Assembly: GCA_902474645.1 (NCBI GenBank)
Contig: CABRWN010000014.1
Location: 1-21,874 of the forward strand
Reading direction: 5' to 3'
Length of the DNA stretch: 21,874 nucleotides
DNA from: an uncultured Collinsella sp.
Lineage (GTDB): Bacteria; Actinomycetota; Coriobacteriia; Coriobacteriales; Coriobacteriaceae
The position numbers were made by a program, and so were the translations under genes. Every line of letters starts with the position of its first letter. The first letter of the stretch is position 1. A model generated the notes under the pieces. The model had not been told where the DNA came from, searched no databases, and saw only the letters and a list, made by a program, of their open reading frames with translations. Positions 1-7,879 of this stretch are shown in pieces.

Positions 1-40
1 AACGGCACCATTGGGAGCCATAGTGGGGCAGGCTCAAGAC

Positions 41-574
41 TTATCCGTTGATAATCGAGGCAATCTCGCGCAAATCGTCGGCAAAGTAGATGCCGTGCTG
101 GCGCCTCGGGCTCGAAAACCCCTTATCAATCATGTGCCCGAGCAACGCCTTGAGGTCGTTGTAGTAACCGTCCAGGTTATACAGGATGCACGGAGAGCTC
201 AGGTGCCCCAACGACACCGCGGACATAACCTCGGCAATCTCCTCGAGCGTGCCCGTGCCGCCCGGAAATGCGATGAACGCATCGCCGAGCTCGATCATCT
301 TGGCTTTGCGCTCGGCCATGTCGCTCGTCACGATAAGGTCGTCGATTCCGTCGTGTTGAAACTCTGCCTCGATAAAAAAGCTCGGCTCCACACCCGTCAC
401 ATGTCCGCCTGCCTCGAGTACGCTATCGGCGAGCGCGCCCCTCAGTCCCGATTTGGACCCGCCGTATACGAGCGCGTGTCCGTTGGCGCCAATCCAATTG
501 CCCAGCTCCTGCACTGCGGGCAGAAACGCCGGGTCGTTGCCGACGCTCGCGCCCAGGTAGACGGTGATGTTCAT
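41..574 (-). CDS. LOG-family protein (TIGR00730-type Rossmann fold, nucleotide 5'-monophosphate phosphoribohydrolase)
   Basis: A 177-residue cytoplasmic protein of the usual length for the LOG ('lonely guy') family. Near the N terminus is the Rossmann strand ITVYLGASVG followed by LVYGGSKSGLRG. In the middle are the two family hallmarks, MAERKAKM and PGGTGTLEE, which contribute the active-site Arg/Lys and Glu. Family members cleave the N-glycosidic bond of nucleoside monophosphates (cytokinin riboside 5'-monophosphate in plants); the bacterial substrate is often AMP-like or unknown, so the exact reaction here is inference. The start is set to ATG at 574 because GAGGGGG at 582-588 lies 7 nt upstream. 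An in-frame TTG at 580 would sit 1 nt from that ribosome binding site. The gene follows the potassium channel gene by 36 nt on the same strand, so the two are probably cotranscribed. Confidence 0.9.
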   Translation of the reverse strand: MNITVYLGASVGNDPAFLPAVQELGNWIGANGHALVYGGSKSGLRGALADSVLEAGGHVTGVEPSFFIEAEFQHDGIDDLIVTSDMAERKAKMIELGDAFIAFPGGTGTLEEIAEVMSAVSLGHLSSPCILYNLDGYYNDLKALLGHMIDKGFSSPRRQHGIYFADDLREIASIING

Positions 575-610
575 ATGCAATCCCCCTCGTCGTGACGCGC
601 GGCGCCCGTT

Positions 611-1036
611 CTAGCGTTGGCGTCGGCGATATTCGCGCACGCGACGCGAAAGATCGGCAAGCTCGTCGCGATCGAGCTCTTCCAAATGCTCCAGATCATC
701 CATAAAGCGAGCCATGGTGTCCTTTTGGCGCAGTTTAATGAGCGTATTGCAGTAGTTCACCGCCACGCCCGTGAGCATGGCGATGTAGAAGATGCTGATG
801 ACGCTCAAGACGACGGTAATGGCGCGGGCAACCGGTGTCTCGGCCGGAATATCGCCAAAGCCGATGGTCGAGACCGTCTCAAAGCTAAACCACAGGCCAT
901 CGCCAAACGTGAGGGTCGTGGGCTCGGACAGCCAGACGGCCGTCGAGCACAGCAGATAGAAGATAAGAAACAGACCCGTGATGCGCGCAAAGCCAGCCTG
1001 GCGCAACACGTCGGCAAGCGTCTTGAGCTTTTTCAT
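611..1036 (-). CDS. Two-TM potassium channel family protein (Ion_trans_2)
   Basis: A 141-residue membrane protein. A first transmembrane helix (about residues 17-38, ITGLFLIFYLLCSTAVWL) is followed by a pore helix and the selectivity filter TVSTIGFGD, then a second helix (about 68-92, AITVVLSVISIFYIAMLTG). The tail is short, charged and probably coiled-coil, with no RCK/TrkA-N nucleotide-binding domain, so this is the minimal KcsA/KvAP-pore type. The filter reads TIGFGD, a common variant of TVGYGD. It should form a tetrameric K+-selective pore in the cytoplasmic membrane; gating is not predictable. The start is placed at ATG 1036, preceded by GAAAGGG at about 6 nt. An in-frame extension to 1099 lacks a ribosome binding site and adds 21 non-conserved-looking residues. 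Confidence 0.9.
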   Translation of the reverse strand: MKKLKTLADVLRQAGFARITGLFLIFYLLCSTAVWLSEPTTLTFGDGLWFSFETVSTIGFGDIPAETPVARAITVVLSVISIFYIAMLTGVAVNYCNTLIKLRQKDTMARFMDDLEHLEELDRDELADLSRRVREYRRRQR

Positions 1037-1106
1037 CGCGACCCTTTCCACGGACAACCAATCACATTCGCTCGATATTGTCCCACGCCTCCCCCGCAAA
1101 CGGAAC

Positions 1107-1188
1107 TAGTCATTGGGGACGTTCTTAAATGACTAGTCAAACAAGAACGTCCCCAATGACTAGCCGTTTAAGAACGTCCCCGATGACT
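1107..1188. repeat. REP-like repeat cluster, three units
   Basis: Unit 1 at 1107-1126 reads TAGTCATTGGGGACGTTCTT. Unit 2 at 1143-1162 is its perfect reverse complement, so the pair can form a 20-bp stem with a 16-nt loop. Unit 3 at 1170-1188 repeats unit 2 with one change (CCCCGATGACT for CCCCAATGACT). The same element recurs at 12403-12454 and in decayed form near 11694-11726. The arrangement of paired inverted units plus an extra unit resembles REP/BIME elements mobilised by RAYT transposases. No such transposase is in this window. Confidence 0.85.
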
Positions 1189-1280
1189 GCCGGGCGGGAG
1201 CGTTTAGCGGTGCAGCCACCGGCTGGGCAAGCTGAGCTGGTATCCTTATGCGGTAATGTCTCGATTCGTTAGGATTGCAT

Positions 1281-4085
1281 GTGAGAGCTGCCACTGTCCT
1301 TCGTTCAGTTATATATCGCACCCTGGCCGTCGTGCTTACCGCGCTCGCCGTACTGAGCACCGTCGCGCCTGTCCAGGCTTTTGCCGCTGACTCTAGTCAG
1401 CCAGTCAAGACGGTCCGCGTTGGTTGGCTCGTCAACAACGAGGGCTTCCAGGACGGCACCCCCGGCGAGCGTCTCTCGGGATGGGGTTACGAGTACCTCC
1501 AGACCCTGTCGTACTACACGCCCGGCTGGCGGTACGAATACGTCTCCGGCACCTTCACCGAGCTTATGGACATGCTCGAGGCGGGCGAAATCGACCTTAT
1601 GCCCAACATCTCCTACTCCGAGGAACGCGCACAAAAGCTGCTCTTTTCCTCGAACCCCGAGGGCACCGAGCGCTACTTCATCTACGCCAAGCCCGATCGC
1701 GACGATCTGGCCAAGGGTGACCCCCAAGCACTCCAAGGCCTTACCATCGGCTACAACCCCGACGTTATGCAAACCTTCGTTGGCCAGCAGTGGCTCGCCA
1801 ACGAAGGCATTACCTGCACCTATAAAGAAATCGACACTGGCGGTGCCCTCTTTGACGCGCTCGCAAACAACGAGGTCGATGCCATCATCATGAACGACAC
1901 GACCTCGTCGCCCAGCGCCTCCCCCATGTTCTACATTGGTTCGAGCGACTACTATTTTGCCGTCCCCAAAAGCCGCCCCGACCTGATGGACGACATCAAT
2001 GCTGCCATGTCGGCAATCGCCCGCGTCAACCCACGCTATATCGACGAAGTCAAATCTAACTACTCGGCCCAAAACAGCGGTTCATCATCGCTCAACGGCC
2101 CCGAACGTTCCTGGCTCAAAGCAAATGGCAACACCATCACGCTCGGCTACATTACGGGCAAACTCCCCTACTGCAACGAAGACGAAAACAGCGAAATGGA
2201 AGGCTCGCTCGCATCGCTTGCGACGACGTTGCACGATAAATTTGGCATTACGGTCAAAACCGTCGCCTTTGATAGCTACAAGATGATGTCAAAGGCCCTG
2301 TCAAAGGGAAGCATAGACGTTGCGCTGCCGGTATACCGAGGTTACTGGTTTGCCGAGCAAACAGGCGTTGCACAGTCGGTATCGTTGGGGACCATATCCC
2401 TCACCGCCATCCACACCGGCAGCGACCTGAACAAAGACCTTCAGAACATCGCCTGTACCAAATCATCGTTTGTCAACAAAAATGCGCTTGAAAATCTGTT
2501 CCCCACAGCGACCGTGACCGAATACCAATCCGACGATGAAGCGTTCGACGCCCTCAGGAAGGGAACGGCGCACTGCATCGTCGCTCCCAGTTCACGCGTA
2601 AAAACCATCGGTGACCGTTACGATCTCGAGGACTGCGAGACGACCGAGCTCCCTGACACCTGTGAACTCTCGTGCTGGATTTCGCGCGGAAAACCCGAGC
2701 TGTTGGGAATCATCAACAAGAGCATCATCAATGCCGGAGAATCGCTCTCCGCAAGCAATTTCTCCTCCACGTCGTACACGGCCCAGGAATCCAGCACGCT
2801 TCAATTCCTTTATCGCAACCGCACCGCCATTGCAGCTACCCTCATCGGTATGTTGTCGGTCGGCATCGTCCTGCTCATCTGGGCGCTCGTGCGCGCTCGA
2901 ACCGAGCGCAAAAAAGCCGATGCTGCCAACGCCGCTAAGACGGCATTCCTCACGCGCATGAGCCACGACATCCGCACGCCGCTCAACGGCATCCTGGGCC
3001 TAATCGAGATCGAGGAATTGAAGGAAGGCGATATGCAAGTCGCCCGCGAGAGCCGTGCCAAGGCGCGCGTTGCCGCCAATCACCTGCTCTCGCTGATCAA
3101 CGACATCCTCGAGATGGGAAAAATCGAAGACCGCAAGCTAACACTGGAACATGCGCCTTTTAACCTCAAAGAGCTCTGCGACAATACGCTGGTGCTGTGC
3201 AAGCTCCGCGCATCCGATAACGGCATCACAATGCAGGACAATAGTCTGCCATACGCCACGGGGCCATACATGATCGGCAGTCCCACCCATATCCGACAGA
3301 TCATGATCAACCTGTTAGACAACAGCATCAAGTACAACAGGCACGGCGGCTCCGTCACCTTTAGCTCAAAGACCAAGCCACTCGATAACGGGCGCGCGCT
3401 CTTTTGCTTTAGCGTTTCGGATACCGGCATTGGCATGACTCCCAAATTCTTAAAACATATCTATGAGCCGTTTGCCCAAGAAGGTAACGATGCGCGCAGC
3501 AAGTTCCAAGGAACCGGCATGGGCATGCCAATCGTCAAGTCGCTTATTGAACTGATGGGCGGTACGATTGAGATTTCGAGTGAGGTTGGCGTGGGAAGTA
3601 CGTTCAACGTCCAGATTCCGCTCGATATCGACAAGAACCCTCAGACGCGGGCAGATACGGTCGAGAGGGCGCTCGACTGCTCGCTCGCCGACATGAACGT
3701 GCTGCTCGCCGAAGACAACGAATTGAATGCCGAGATTGCCCAAGCGCTGCTAGAATCCGAGGGCGTCGTGGTCACCCGCGCCGTCAACGGCAACGAAGTC
3801 GTCGATCTGTACCTATCGCATCCCGCCGGCAGCTTCGATGCGATCCTGATGGACATTATGATGCCGGACATGGACGGCTACGAGGCAACCCGCGCGATTC
3901 GTCTGAGCGAGAAGGTCGATGCAACCGATATCCCCATCATCGCGCTCACCGCCAATGCCTTTGCCGAGGACGCCAAGGCGGCACACGACGCCGGCATGAA
4001 CGCCCATCTGTCCAAACCGCTCGACTTTAACAAGCTCAAAAACATACTCGCTCGCATCAAAAAAAACGGATCCGTTTCGCTATAG
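1281..4085 (+). CDS. Hybrid sensor histidine kinase with two extracellular solute-binding (Venus flytrap) domains and a receiver
   Basis: A 934-residue BvgS/EvgS-like sensor. A signal sequence (about 1-37, ending VQAFAAD) leads into a first SBP_bac_3 domain (about 42-270, starting KTVRVGWLVNN). A second, more divergent one follows (about 280-505, starting NTITLGYITGKLPYC). A single TM helix spans 516-537, with no PAS domain. HisKA contains His562 in MSHDIRTPLNG. HATPase_c shows an N box near 676 (NLLDNSIKYN), DTGIGM and GTGMGMP. A C-terminal receiver has Asp858 in LMDIMMPDMDG and Lys in LSKPLD. It should sense an extracellular small molecule and phosphorylate its own receiver. No HPt protein or output regulator is encoded nearby, so the target is unknown. 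GTG 1281 is preferred because AGGA ends 6 nt upstream; TTG 1275 abuts it. Confidence 0.93.
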   Translation: MRAATVLRSVIYRTLAVVLTALAVLSTVAPVQAFAADSSQPVKTVRVGWLVNNEGFQDGTPGERLSGWGYEYLQTLSYYTPGWRYEYVSGTFTELMDMLEAGEIDLMPNISYSEERAQKLLFSSNPEGTERYFIYAKPDRDDLAKGDPQALQGLTIGYNPDVMQTFVGQQWLANEGITCTYKEIDTGGALFDALANNEVDAIIMNDTTSSPSASPMFYIGSSDYYFAVPKSRPDLMDDINAAMSAIARVNPRYIDEVKSNYSAQNSGSSSLNGPERSWLKANGNTITLGYITGKLPYCNEDENSEMEGSLASLATTLHDKFGITVKTVAFDSYKMMSKALSKGSIDVALPVYRGYWFAEQTGVAQSVSLGTISLTAIHTGSDLNKDLQNIACTKSSFVNKNALENLFPTATVTEYQSDDEAFDALRKGTAHCIVAPSSRVKTIGDRYDLEDCETTELPDTCELSCWISRGKPELLGIINKSIINAGESLSASNFSSTSYTAQESSTLQFLYRNRTAIAATLIGMLSVGIVLLIWALVRARTERKKADAANAAKTAFLTRMSHDIRTPLNGILGLIEIEELKEGDMQVARESRAKARVAANHLLSLINDILEMGKIEDRKLTLEHAPFNLKELCDNTLVLCKLRASDNGITMQDNSLPYATGPYMIGSPTHIRQIMINLLDNSIKYNRHGGSVTFSSKTKPLDNGRALFCFSVSDTGIGMTPKFLKHIYEPFAQEGNDARSKFQGTGMGMPIVKSLIELMGGTIEISSEVGVGSTFNVQIPLDIDKNPQTRADTVERALDCSLADMNVLLAEDNELNAEIAQALLESEGVVVTRAVNGNEVVDLYLSHPAGSFDAILMDIMMPDMDGYEATRAIRLSEKVDATDIPIIALTANAFAEDAKAAHDAGMNAHLSKPLDFNKLKNILARIKKNGSVSL

Positions 4086-4127
4086 TTTGTGCTCAACCAC
4101 CACGCACGACCAGAAAGGAAGCCAACG

Positions 4128-4607
4128 ATGTTTAGGCCCTTACGTCGAAAGAAACGCGCCATCACCGACGAGGAAGCGCGCGAACTGCTCGCTACCTGCA
4201 AGCGCGGCGTCTTTGCCGTCAACGGCGACGATGGCTACCCGTACGCCATTCCCGTCAACTACTTCTTTGACGCCGAGCACGACAAGATTTATTTCCATGG
4301 CGCCAAGGCCGGCCACAAGGTCGACGCACTCAAGCGCGATGACAAGGTCTGCTTTACCGTTTACGGCAACGAGTGGTACAAGGACGATGACTGGGCTCCC
4401 TACGTTATGAGCACCGTCGTCTTTGGCCGCTGCCGCCTGGCGAACGACACCCCCACGTTTATCGAAGACAAAGTCCGCCAGCTCGCCCTTAAGTACTACC
4501 CTTCCGCCGAGGAAGTCGAAGAGGAAATCGCCAAAGCCATCAAGGGCGTCCAGCTCTACGAGATTACGATTGAGCATCTCTGCGGAAAGCAGATTCAGGA
4601 AAAGTAA
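4128..4607 (+). CDS. Pyridoxamine 5'-phosphate oxidase family / NimA-like FMN-binding split-barrel protein
   Basis: A 159-residue soluble protein with the split beta-barrel pattern of the PPOX/NimA group: RGVFAVNGDDGYPYAIPVNYFF, then KIYFHGAKAGHKVDALKRDD, then KVCFTVYGNE. Members bind FMN and reduce small molecules; some Nim proteins reduce nitroimidazoles. Membership in the fold is well supported, but the substrate and any role in drug resistance are not shown by the sequence. The start at ATG 4128 is supported by AAGGAA at 4115-4120, 7 nt upstream. A GTG at 4089 in frame lacks such a site. The gene lies 42 bp after the hybrid kinase on the same strand and could be cotranscribed with it. It ends 27 bp before a strong hairpin. 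Confidence 0.87.
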   Translation: MFRPLRRKKRAITDEEARELLATCKRGVFAVNGDDGYPYAIPVNYFFDAEHDKIYFHGAKAGHKVDALKRDDKVCFTVYGNEWYKDDDWAPYVMSTVVFGRCRLANDTPTFIEDKVRQLALKYYPSAEEVEEEIAKAIKGVQLYEITIEHLCGKQIQEK

Positions 4608-4634
4608 GTCCCTCAGCAGGCCTCATCAATAGCA

Positions 4635-4674
4635 ATATGGCCCGGGTCCAACCCACCTTGGAACCGGGCCATAT
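4635..4674. terminator. Bidirectional terminator-like hairpin between convergent genes
   Basis: Arms ATATGGCCCGG (4635-4645) and CCGGGCCATAT (4664-4674) pair perfectly. After one mismatch the stem continues through TCCAA/TTGGA, leaving loop CCCACC. It lies between the plus-strand FMN-protein gene (ends 4607) and the minus-strand hybrid kinase (ends 4677). T-runs are weak on both sides, so termination efficiency is uncertain. Confidence 0.75.
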
Positions 4675-4676
4675 AC

Positions 4677-6869
4677 TTATGAAGCGTCGGCGGCTATGTG
4701 TGCAAGCGCCTCAACGAGCTCCTGCGAGCTCACGGGTTTACTCAGGTGCGCGTCCATGCCTGCCTCACGCGAAAGCCTGCGGTCGTCGGCAAAGGCGTTG
4801 GCGCTCACGGCAATAATCGGCGTGGTCGCGGCATCCTCGCGATCGAGCGCTCGAATCTGACGCGTGGCCTCAAGGCCATCGATACCGGGCATCATGATGT
4901 CCATCAACACCACGTCGTACTCGTGCGGTGCGCTCGCGGCAAACGTCTCAACGGCAGACTCGCCATCCTTAGCATGCGTCACGACGGCACCGGCGCGGGC
5001 GAGCGTAAACTGCGCGATCTCGGCGTTTAGATCGTTATCCTCTACGAGCAAGACGCGCAGGCCCTGGAGCGCATCACCATCGCCCGCATCCACGCGAACT
5101 GCCTGAGGAATCTCGGAGCACTTGCATTTCTCGAACGGCAGGCGGATGGTAAACGTCGTCCCCTGCCCCAAGACACTCGTAAAGCTCATGGTTCCGCCCA
5201 TAAGCTCGACCAGCTGTTTTGCGATAGGCGCGCCCAGGCCAGTTCCCGATGAAGCGCCTTCCACCTGTTGCTCCTCGCGGCAAAACGGCTCGTAGAGGCG
5301 CTGTTGGAACTCCTCGCTCATGCCAATACCGTTGTCGGCGATCGTGTATTCATAGACGGGGACGCCATCCGCTGGCTCCACCTCGCGGCACACCAGGCGA
5401 ACATAGCCGCCCTGGCGGTTGTACTTGACGGCATTGCCGGCAATATTGAGCAACAAGCGCTTGAGGTGCGTCACGCTCACCCGCGCATAGGGATGATCAA
5501 GCATCTGCTGGTCGCAGATAATTGTCACCAGACGCTCCTCGGCCTGGCGCTCCAGAATATCGCGCACTTCACAGTTGAGGGCCACCAAATTTGTGGGTAC
5601 GAGGTTCAGGTCGACCTGCCCGCTCTCCAGGCGACTCATATCGAGTGCCTCGTTGGCAAGGTCGAGCAGCAGTCCCGATGCCGTCCAGATTTTTGAGCGG
5701 CACTCGGTCTGCTTTTGCAGATCGTCCGCATTGGCATCGCCAACCTCGACCATGCCGCGAATGCCGTTGATGGGCGTGCGCAGATCGTGGCTCATGCGAC
5801 GCAGAAACTCCGTCTTTGCCGAGTTGGCAGACGAGGCCTCACGCGCTGCCTTTGCCAGCCTGTCGCCATAGTCGCGCTCCTGCTGCAACAAGTCCGTCAA
5901 ACGTCGACGATCAGCGCGGCGACGCACCGTCACAACAACGGCTATAACACCGCTGTAGAGCGCCAGCACGCCGGCAGCAACAGCCGCGACAACCTCAAAG
6001 TAGCGCTGCGCCGAGGCATAGGTGTACACATAGAATTTGTGCGCTTTTCCAAATGTGCCCAAATACCACTCGCCGTCGGCGTTAACCAATCTGACCTTAC
6101 CAGTCAGGCATCGATCCTTAATACCGTCGACAATGAAGACGTCCGTCGCAGGCAGATCGAATACGCCCAATACGGTGGGTTCAACGGCATTGGTCGCAAC
6201 GACCTTGCCGTCGCTTTCGATCACGATATTGCCGCTATCGATGGTTTCATAGCCATCAAGCAAGCTCTGCAGTTTGAGTGTATTGCTTGCAACCGCCTTC
6301 GCGCTCTGATGCCTTACCGCGATAACGATGCCCTCGCCATCCTGCCGAGTCACGCAGCCAATGTCTGCGACCGAATCATCCGCAAGCGTGATGCGAGCGG
6401 TATAGGACTTAAGCGGATGAGTTGCCACCTCCAGCACGGGTGATTCTTTGAGATACGTAGCGAGCGACTCGTAACCCACATCGCCCGTCGAGGACTCGGA
6501 CACCAAATTGCCCGATGCGTCCGTCACGATCAGCGCGCTCACGTTGAACTGGTCGGCATATTGCTCCAGCATGGCGCTATCCACCGAACCGTCGCGCTCC
6601 ATATCGCGGGCAGCCTCTCCGGCGATCTCCATAACGCGAATCAGGTTTTTGGTCGTATAGGCGCTGTTGAATGCATCGTAGGAAAGGCTCTGCGTCGCCA
6701 CGTAATCGACAACGTCGGCAAAGCGCTGCTCGGCCTGGGCCGTCATGTAGCCGTAGCTCATCATGCCGGCAGCAACCGAGAGCGCTATCCCCAGCAGAGC
6801 GACAAGAAGCCATGCCCCTGCCGAACGATTGTCCCGCTCCTGAGCGGCGTGGTCGGGCGCATCGATCAT
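4677..6869 (-). CDS. Hybrid sensor histidine kinase with extracellular Cache-like domain and C-terminal receiver
   Basis: A 730-residue membrane kinase. TM1 is at about 20-42 (WLLVALLGIALSVAAGMM). A roughly 250-residue extracellular sensor follows (about 45-290; helical start, then strands such as SALIVTDASGNLVSES), consistent with a double Cache fold though not certain. TM2 is at about 292-316. HisKA contains His361 in MSHDLRTPINGI. HATPase_c shows NAVKYN, DNGIGM and GTGLGAP. The receiver has Asp657 in LMDIMMPGIDG and Lys in LSKPVS. ATG at 6869 overlaps the stop of the upstream solute-binding lipoprotein by 4 nt (ATGA), implying translational coupling and suggesting that lipoprotein is its co-sensor. 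Like the convergent kinase at 1281, it has no adjacent HPt or DNA-binding partner. Confidence 0.92.
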   Translation of the reverse strand: MIDAPDHAAQERDNRSAGAWLLVALLGIALSVAAGMMSYGYMTAQAEQRFADVVDYVATQSLSYDAFNSAYTTKNLIRVMEIAGEAARDMERDGSVDSAMLEQYADQFNVSALIVTDASGNLVSESSTGDVGYESLATYLKESPVLEVATHPLKSYTARITLADDSVADIGCVTRQDGEGIVIAVRHQSAKAVASNTLKLQSLLDGYETIDSGNIVIESDGKVVATNAVEPTVLGVFDLPATDVFIVDGIKDRCLTGKVRLVNADGEWYLGTFGKAHKFYVYTYASAQRYFEVVAAVAAGVLALYSGVIAVVVTVRRRADRRRLTDLLQQERDYGDRLAKAAREASSANSAKTEFLRRMSHDLRTPINGIRGMVEVGDANADDLQKQTECRSKIWTASGLLLDLANEALDMSRLESGQVDLNLVPTNLVALNCEVRDILERQAEERLVTIICDQQMLDHPYARVSVTHLKRLLLNIAGNAVKYNRQGGYVRLVCREVEPADGVPVYEYTIADNGIGMSEEFQQRLYEPFCREEQQVEGASSGTGLGAPIAKQLVELMGGTMSFTSVLGQGTTFTIRLPFEKCKCSEIPQAVRVDAGDGDALQGLRVLLVEDNDLNAEIAQFTLARAGAVVTHAKDGESAVETFAASAPHEYDVVLMDIMMPGIDGLEATRQIRALDREDAATTPIIAVSANAFADDRRLSREAGMDAHLSKPVSSQELVEALAHIAADAS

Positions 6870-7735
6870 GACAGGCCCTCCACATTCAAAAATGGTGAAG
6901 GGTCATCAAAGTACTTTGACACCAGGCGTTCCATGGTGCCATCGGCAAGCATTTCTTGGTAGGCATGAGTGAGCTTGACGTCGATGCCGCGCGTATCGTT
7001 GATATCGAAAGCGGTGCCCAAACCAACCTCTAGCAGCGGCTCATCCAAAATTCGATACGTTACGCCATAGTCTTTTTCGTAGGTGAGCAGCAAGGACTCA
7101 TGCGCGGCGATGGCGTCGACCAGGCCCTCGACGAGCGCCGGGTTCAGGCATGAACGGTCCGAAAAGCAGTAGAGTTCCTTGATCTGCGGAACGTTTTCAT
7201 TTGTGCGATTGAGCAAAATGCCCTCGGGCTTGGTGGTGGACTGAACCGCCACGATCTTATCCTCAAGATCGGCAAGCGCGTAGATATCGCTCTGGGGATC
7301 GACCGCGACCACCTGGCGACTCGCAAGGTACGGGCCAGCCCAACGATACTCGTTTTCGCGACCCGTCATGCTAAAGCTGCCCATGACGCAATCGAGCTCG
7401 CCGCTCGCCAGCAGCTCTTTCTTCTTTTCCCAGTCGATCAGCTGGTATTTTGGCTTGTAACCAATGCGAGCCAAAGCCTCGGTCAATATCTCGACATCCA
7501 GGCCAACGATATCGCCGTACTCGTCGGTATACACAAACGGTGGATAGAGGTCGCTGCCAACATTGAGCGTCTTAAGGTTGTCGTCTTTGGCCTGTGAGGC
7601 GTCCAGGCCTTCTAATGCAGACGTCGAGGCCCTGCCATTCGACCCGGAACAGCCAGCTATCGCTACGACAAAGGCGCACGCTACCGCAAGCGCGACAAAC
7701 AACGATATGGCAACCGAGCGGCGAGGTCTTTTCAT
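6866..7735 (-). CDS. Solute-binding lipoprotein (SBP_bac_3 family), probable sensory partner of the downstream kinase
   Basis: A 289-residue exported lipoprotein. A basic N terminus and hydrophobic segment end in lipobox AIAGC (Cys29), followed by a Ser/Gly-rich linker. The type-3 periplasmic binding fold then starts with LKTLNVGSDLYPPFVYTDE and GDIVGLDVEILTEALARIG, the typical polar-amino-acid-binder opening. It lacks any neighbouring ABC permease or ATPase gene. Instead it overlaps a hybrid histidine kinase by 4 nt, which suggests ligand sensing rather than uptake. The ligand is unknown; amino acids are the common family substrate. ATG 7735 follows GGAG at about 5 nt. An AT-rich stretch with TATTAT lies upstream, but no convincing -35 was found. 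Confidence 0.9.
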   Translation of the reverse strand: MKRPRRSVAISLFVALAVACAFVVAIAGCSGSNGRASTSALEGLDASQAKDDNLKTLNVGSDLYPPFVYTDEYGDIVGLDVEILTEALARIGYKPKYQLIDWEKKKELLASGELDCVMGSFSMTGRENEYRWAGPYLASRQVVAVDPQSDIYALADLEDKIVAVQSTTKPEGILLNRTNENVPQIKELYCFSDRSCLNPALVEGLVDAIAAHESLLLTYEKDYGVTYRILDEPLLEVGLGTAFDINDTRGIDVKLTHAYQEMLADGTMERLVSKYFDDPSPFLNVEGLS

Positions 7736-7827
7736 CGAGCTCCAGAAGATCCTGTTTACTGACTGAAATGGTAAAAAATAATAGCAAACAAAACCACACG
7801 AGTGCCCAATGGTTGCAGACGTTTTAC

Positions 7828-7869
7828 CATGCGGGGCCTTTTAGCCGACTTGGCAGAAGGCCCCGCATG
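7828..7869. terminator. Terminator-like hairpin after the aminotransferase gene
   Basis: CATGCGGGGCCTT (7828-7840) pairs perfectly with AAGGCCCCGCATG (7857-7869). GCC/GGC inside the loop extend the structure. It lies 11 bp beyond the 3' end of the minus-strand aminotransferase and about 93 bp before the lipoprotein-kinase pair. No U-tract follows on either strand, so it may act as an RNA-stabilising hairpin or weak terminator. Confidence 0.6.
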
Positions 7870-7879
7870 CAGCGCGCAC

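Noticed and set aside
1107..1188. CRISPR-like array from repeated 20-mers
   Set aside because: Units are inverted relative to each other, spacers are irregular (16 and 7 nt) and no cas genes are present.
1305..2072. 255-codon minus-strand open frame opposite the first hybrid kinase
   Set aside because: Antisense to a conserved sensor domain in GC-rich DNA, with no recognisable domain; typical shadow frame.
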